Below are positions 4,306 through 5,957 of a stretch of 5,957 bases of DNA, piece after piece (within the stretch, counting starts at the first letter, position 1; each line of letters begins with the position of its first letter). Under the pieces are notes generated by a model. It did not search any database, was not told where the DNA came from, and saw only the letters and a list, made by a program, of their open reading frames with translations. Made by a program: the position numbers and the translations under genes. The DNA is from Chloroflexota bacterium (lineage in GTDB: Bacteria; Chloroflexota; Dehalococcoidia; Tepidiformales; Tepidiformaceae), in contig JAKALX010000247.1 of NCBI GenBank assembly GCA_021823905.1, forward strand, positions 1 to 5,957, written 5' to 3'.

Positions 4306-5577
4306 GTGGCCCTTTTCCGCTTTGTGCACGCCGCCGACCTCCACCTCGACAGCCCGTTTGCCGGCATCGGCGCCGCCATCCCCCCGGCTCTGCGCGACAT
4401 GCTGCTGACCGCCACCTTCGACGCTTATGACAACCTCATCGGGCTCTGCATCCGCGAACAGGTTGACGCGCTGCTCATCGCCGGCGACGTCTACGACGGG
4501 GCCGACCGCAGTCTCCGAGCCCAGCTCAAGTTTGTCGCCGGCCTTCAGCGTCTGCACGAGGCCGGGATCCGGTCGTTCGTCTGCCACGGCAACCACGACC
4601 CCCTCGACGGCTGGGACGCCGGCCTGGCACTACCGCCGTCGGCCCACCGCTTCGGCGCTGAAGTCGAAGCAGTTCCGTTCGACCCCGCGCGTCCCGAGCT
4701 CGCCACGGTCCATGGCGTGAGCTACCCGCGCCAGCAAGTGCTCGAAAATCTGGTCCCCGGGTTCGTCCGAAACGGCTCGCCGGCCTTTGCCATCGGTCTC
4801 CTACACGCGAACGCCGGTTCGAACACCGGTCACGCGCCCTACGCCCCCTGCACCGTGGACGACCTGGCGAAAGCCGGCATCGATTACTGGGCCCTCGGCC
4901 ACGTCCACACTAGGCAGATTTTGCGGGAACGCGGCCCGGCGATCGTCTACCCTGGGAACACCCAGGGCCGCCACCCGAACGAGACCGGCCCCCGCGGCGC
5001 CTTCCTCGTTTCGGTCGACGCGAGTGGAACGCCAACGATGGAATTTCGCCCGCTGGACGCCGTTCGCTGGGAGCAAGTAGAGGTCGACGTTACCGAAGCA
5101 GGCTCGATCCAGCAGGTGCTCGACCTGGTAGCTCGCGGGGTGGGCGAAACCCTCGACGCCGGTGGCGGCCGCCCGGTTGTCTACCGGCTCAACCTGCGCG
5201 GCCGGACCGCGCTATACGGCGACATTCTCCACAGCTCCAACCTGGACGACCTCCAGGCGTCACTCAACGGCGAATGGGCAGGCCAGCGGCCGTTCGCCTG
5301 GTGCGAGCGCATCACGCACAATCTCCGGCCCGAGTTCGACCGCGACGCCGCGCTCGCGGGCGGAGACTTCCTGGCAGAAGTCCTGGGCGGAGCCGACGCC
5401 ATCCGCGCCGATCCCGCCGCCCTCGCGGAACTCCAGGCCGCCCTCGAACCTCTGTACACGAACGACCGCGCCCGCAGGGTGCTCAAGGGCGAGATGCCCG
5501 CCGGCGACGATCTCCTTCGCCTCCTCGGCGACGCCGAAATCGAGTGCGTGGATCGCCTCCTGGGGGCTGTGCGGTGA
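4306..5577 (+). CDS. yhaO: YhaO/SbcD-like DNA repair exonuclease (metallophosphoesterase)
   Basis: A complete 423-residue calcineurin-like phosphoesterase of the Mre11/SbcD/YhaO group, expected to cut DNA ends with two metal ions, probably Mn2+, in partnership with an SMC-like ATPase. All five catalytic motifs are intact: D11-x-H13 (AADLHLD), G60-D61 (IAGDVYD), G95-N96-H97-D98 (CHGNHD), H167 (GLLHAN) and G198-H199-x-H201 (LGHVHTR). The PGNTQGRHPNE stretch (216-226) is typical of YhaO-like proteins. The catalytic domain spans about 1-250; the C-terminal 170 residues form the capping and ATPase-binding part. Length is normal for the group. The GTG start is supported by GGAG seven bases upstream. 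The stop codon overlaps the start of the ATPase gene by four bases, so the two are translationally coupled. The symbol is by family resemblance to B. subtilis yhaO; sbcD-like is the alternative name. Confidence 0.93.
   Translation: MALFRFVHAADLHLDSPFAGIGAAIPPALRDMLLTATFDAYDNLIGLCIREQVDALLIAGDVYDGADRSLRAQLKFVAGLQRLHEAGIRSFVCHGNHDPLDGWDAGLALPPSAHRFGAEVEAVPFDPARPELATVHGVSYPRQQVLENLVPGFVRNGSPAFAIGLLHANAGSNTGHAPYAPCTVDDLAKAGIDYWALGHVHTRQILRERGPAIVYPGNTQGRHPNETGPRGAFLVSVDASGTPTMEFRPLDAVRWEQVEVDVTEAGSIQQVLDLVARGVGETLDAGGGRPVVYRLNLRGRTALYGDILHSSNLDDLQASLNGEWAGQRPFAWCERITHNLRPEFDRDAALAGGDFLAEVLGGADAIRADPAALAELQAALEPLYTNDRARRVLKGEMPAGDDLLRLLGDAEIECVDRLLGAVR
5562..5566 (+). promoter_or_regulatory. Internal ribosome binding site of the yhaN-like gene
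   Basis: GGGGG inside the last codons of the yhaO-like gene ends seven bases before the GTG at 5574. With the GTGA stop-start overlap it allows both new initiation and re-initiation by terminating ribosomes. Confidence 0.45.
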
Positions 5578-5957
5578 GGATTGAGTCGCTCCACCCTGAG
5601 GGCTTCGGCCACTTCTCGGACCAGGAGATCGGACCGTTCTCGCACCCCCTCACGGTCGTGCATGGCCGCAATGAGGCGGGCAAGAGCACGCTGCTTGCCT
5701 TCGTTCGCACCATCCTCTTCGGCTTCCCCGCGCAGAATCGCGCGAAGTTCTATCCGCCGATGGCCGGCGGACGCCACGGTGGGCGCCTCACGCTCATCGA
5801 CGACAACGGCGGGCGCTACGTGGTCGAACGCACCGAGACCACGGGCGCCGTCAGCCTGCGCGTCACGCGCCCCGACGGATCGCAGACGGCCGACGAATCC
5901 GTCCTCGCCCATCTCCTCGTCGCCTCTAGCCCCCTCTTCGAGTCCGTGTTCGCCTTT
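5574..5957 (+). CDS. yhaN: YhaN/SbcC-like AAA ATPase, N-terminal part (3' end outside window)
   Basis: The frame opens at GTG 5574-5576, overlapping the TGA of the nuclease gene (5575-5577), and stays open for 128 codons to the last base. The protein starts MRIESLHPEGFGHFSD, the first strands of an SMC/Rad50-type ATPase head. It has a clear Walker A loop, GRNEAGKST (31-39), followed by LLAFVRTILFGFP (40-52), characteristic of YhaN-like proteins. VERTE (residues about 86-90) and the terminal LFESVFAF (121-128) match the approach to the Q-loop of this family, where VFAFGLDELQ is usual. The coiled-coil arms, signature motif and Walker B lie beyond the window. It would supply ATP-driven DNA binding and gating to the neighbouring nuclease, like SbcC for SbcD. 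The GTG start is the only sensible one. Confidence 0.93.
   Translation, partial: MRIESLHPEGFGHFSDQEIGPFSHPLTVVHGRNEAGKSTLLAFVRTILFGFPAQNRAKFYPPMAGGRHGGRLTLIDDNGGRYVVERTETTGAVSLRVTRPDGSQTADESVLAHLLVASSPLFESVFAF

Noticed and set aside
5181..5912. Minus-strand open frame (243 codons) across the yhaO-yhaN junction
   Set aside because: It runs antisense to two clearly conserved proteins, is Arg/Ser/Pro-rich and has no recognizable motif. The absence of minus-strand stops reflects GC content.

Overview
This is a GC-rich window with five protein-coding genes, all on the + strand, two of them cut by the window edges. The rich GC content, GTG starts, the long-arm chemoreceptors with an extended HAMP linker, and a YhaO/YhaN-type nuclease-ATPase pair fit a high-GC bacterium such as an actinobacterium of the Thermoleophilia type or a member of the Chloroflexota. 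This placement is inference from style only; no rRNA or other marker gene is present.

Region 1 (1-3087) is chemotaxis. The C-terminal half of a methyl-accepting chemotaxis protein (MCP-A, to 752) is followed, 225 bp later, by a complete 681-residue transmembrane MCP (MCP-B, 978-3023). The two signalling domains align without a single indel over about 226 codons at an offset of exactly 2325 bp, so this is a tandem paralogue pair. The gap between them (753-977) holds several inverted repeats, including a set that can fold as a three-way junction, but no coding sequence. MCP-B ends in a very strong intrinsic terminator (14-bp perfect stem, TCCG loop, seven T).

Region 2 (3088-4305) holds a YafY-type transcription regulator with an N-terminal helix-turn-helix, a WYL domain and a WCX C-terminal extension. 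Its best start is 3151, not the upstream ATG at 3043, which lies inside the terminator. A 135-bp gap follows. It contains a short hairpin or palindrome, a plausible promoter and a LexA-like inverted repeat overlapping the -10.

Region 3 (4306-5957) is a two-gene operon. A complete metallophosphoesterase of the SbcD/YhaO type overlaps by 4 bp (GTGA) the start of a YhaN/SbcC-like AAA ATPase, of which only the first 128 codons are present. The pair is expected to form an SbcCD-like DNA end-processing nuclease. The WYL gene just upstream, and the LexA-like box, suggest but do not prove that this operon responds to DNA damage or a nucleic-acid signal.

I saw no tRNA, rRNA, CRISPR array, insertion sequence or attachment site. 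Most of the window is ordinary. The best leads are the structured inter-MCP spacer, the receptor duplication with its localized divergent patch, and the control region of the yhaO-yhaN operon.
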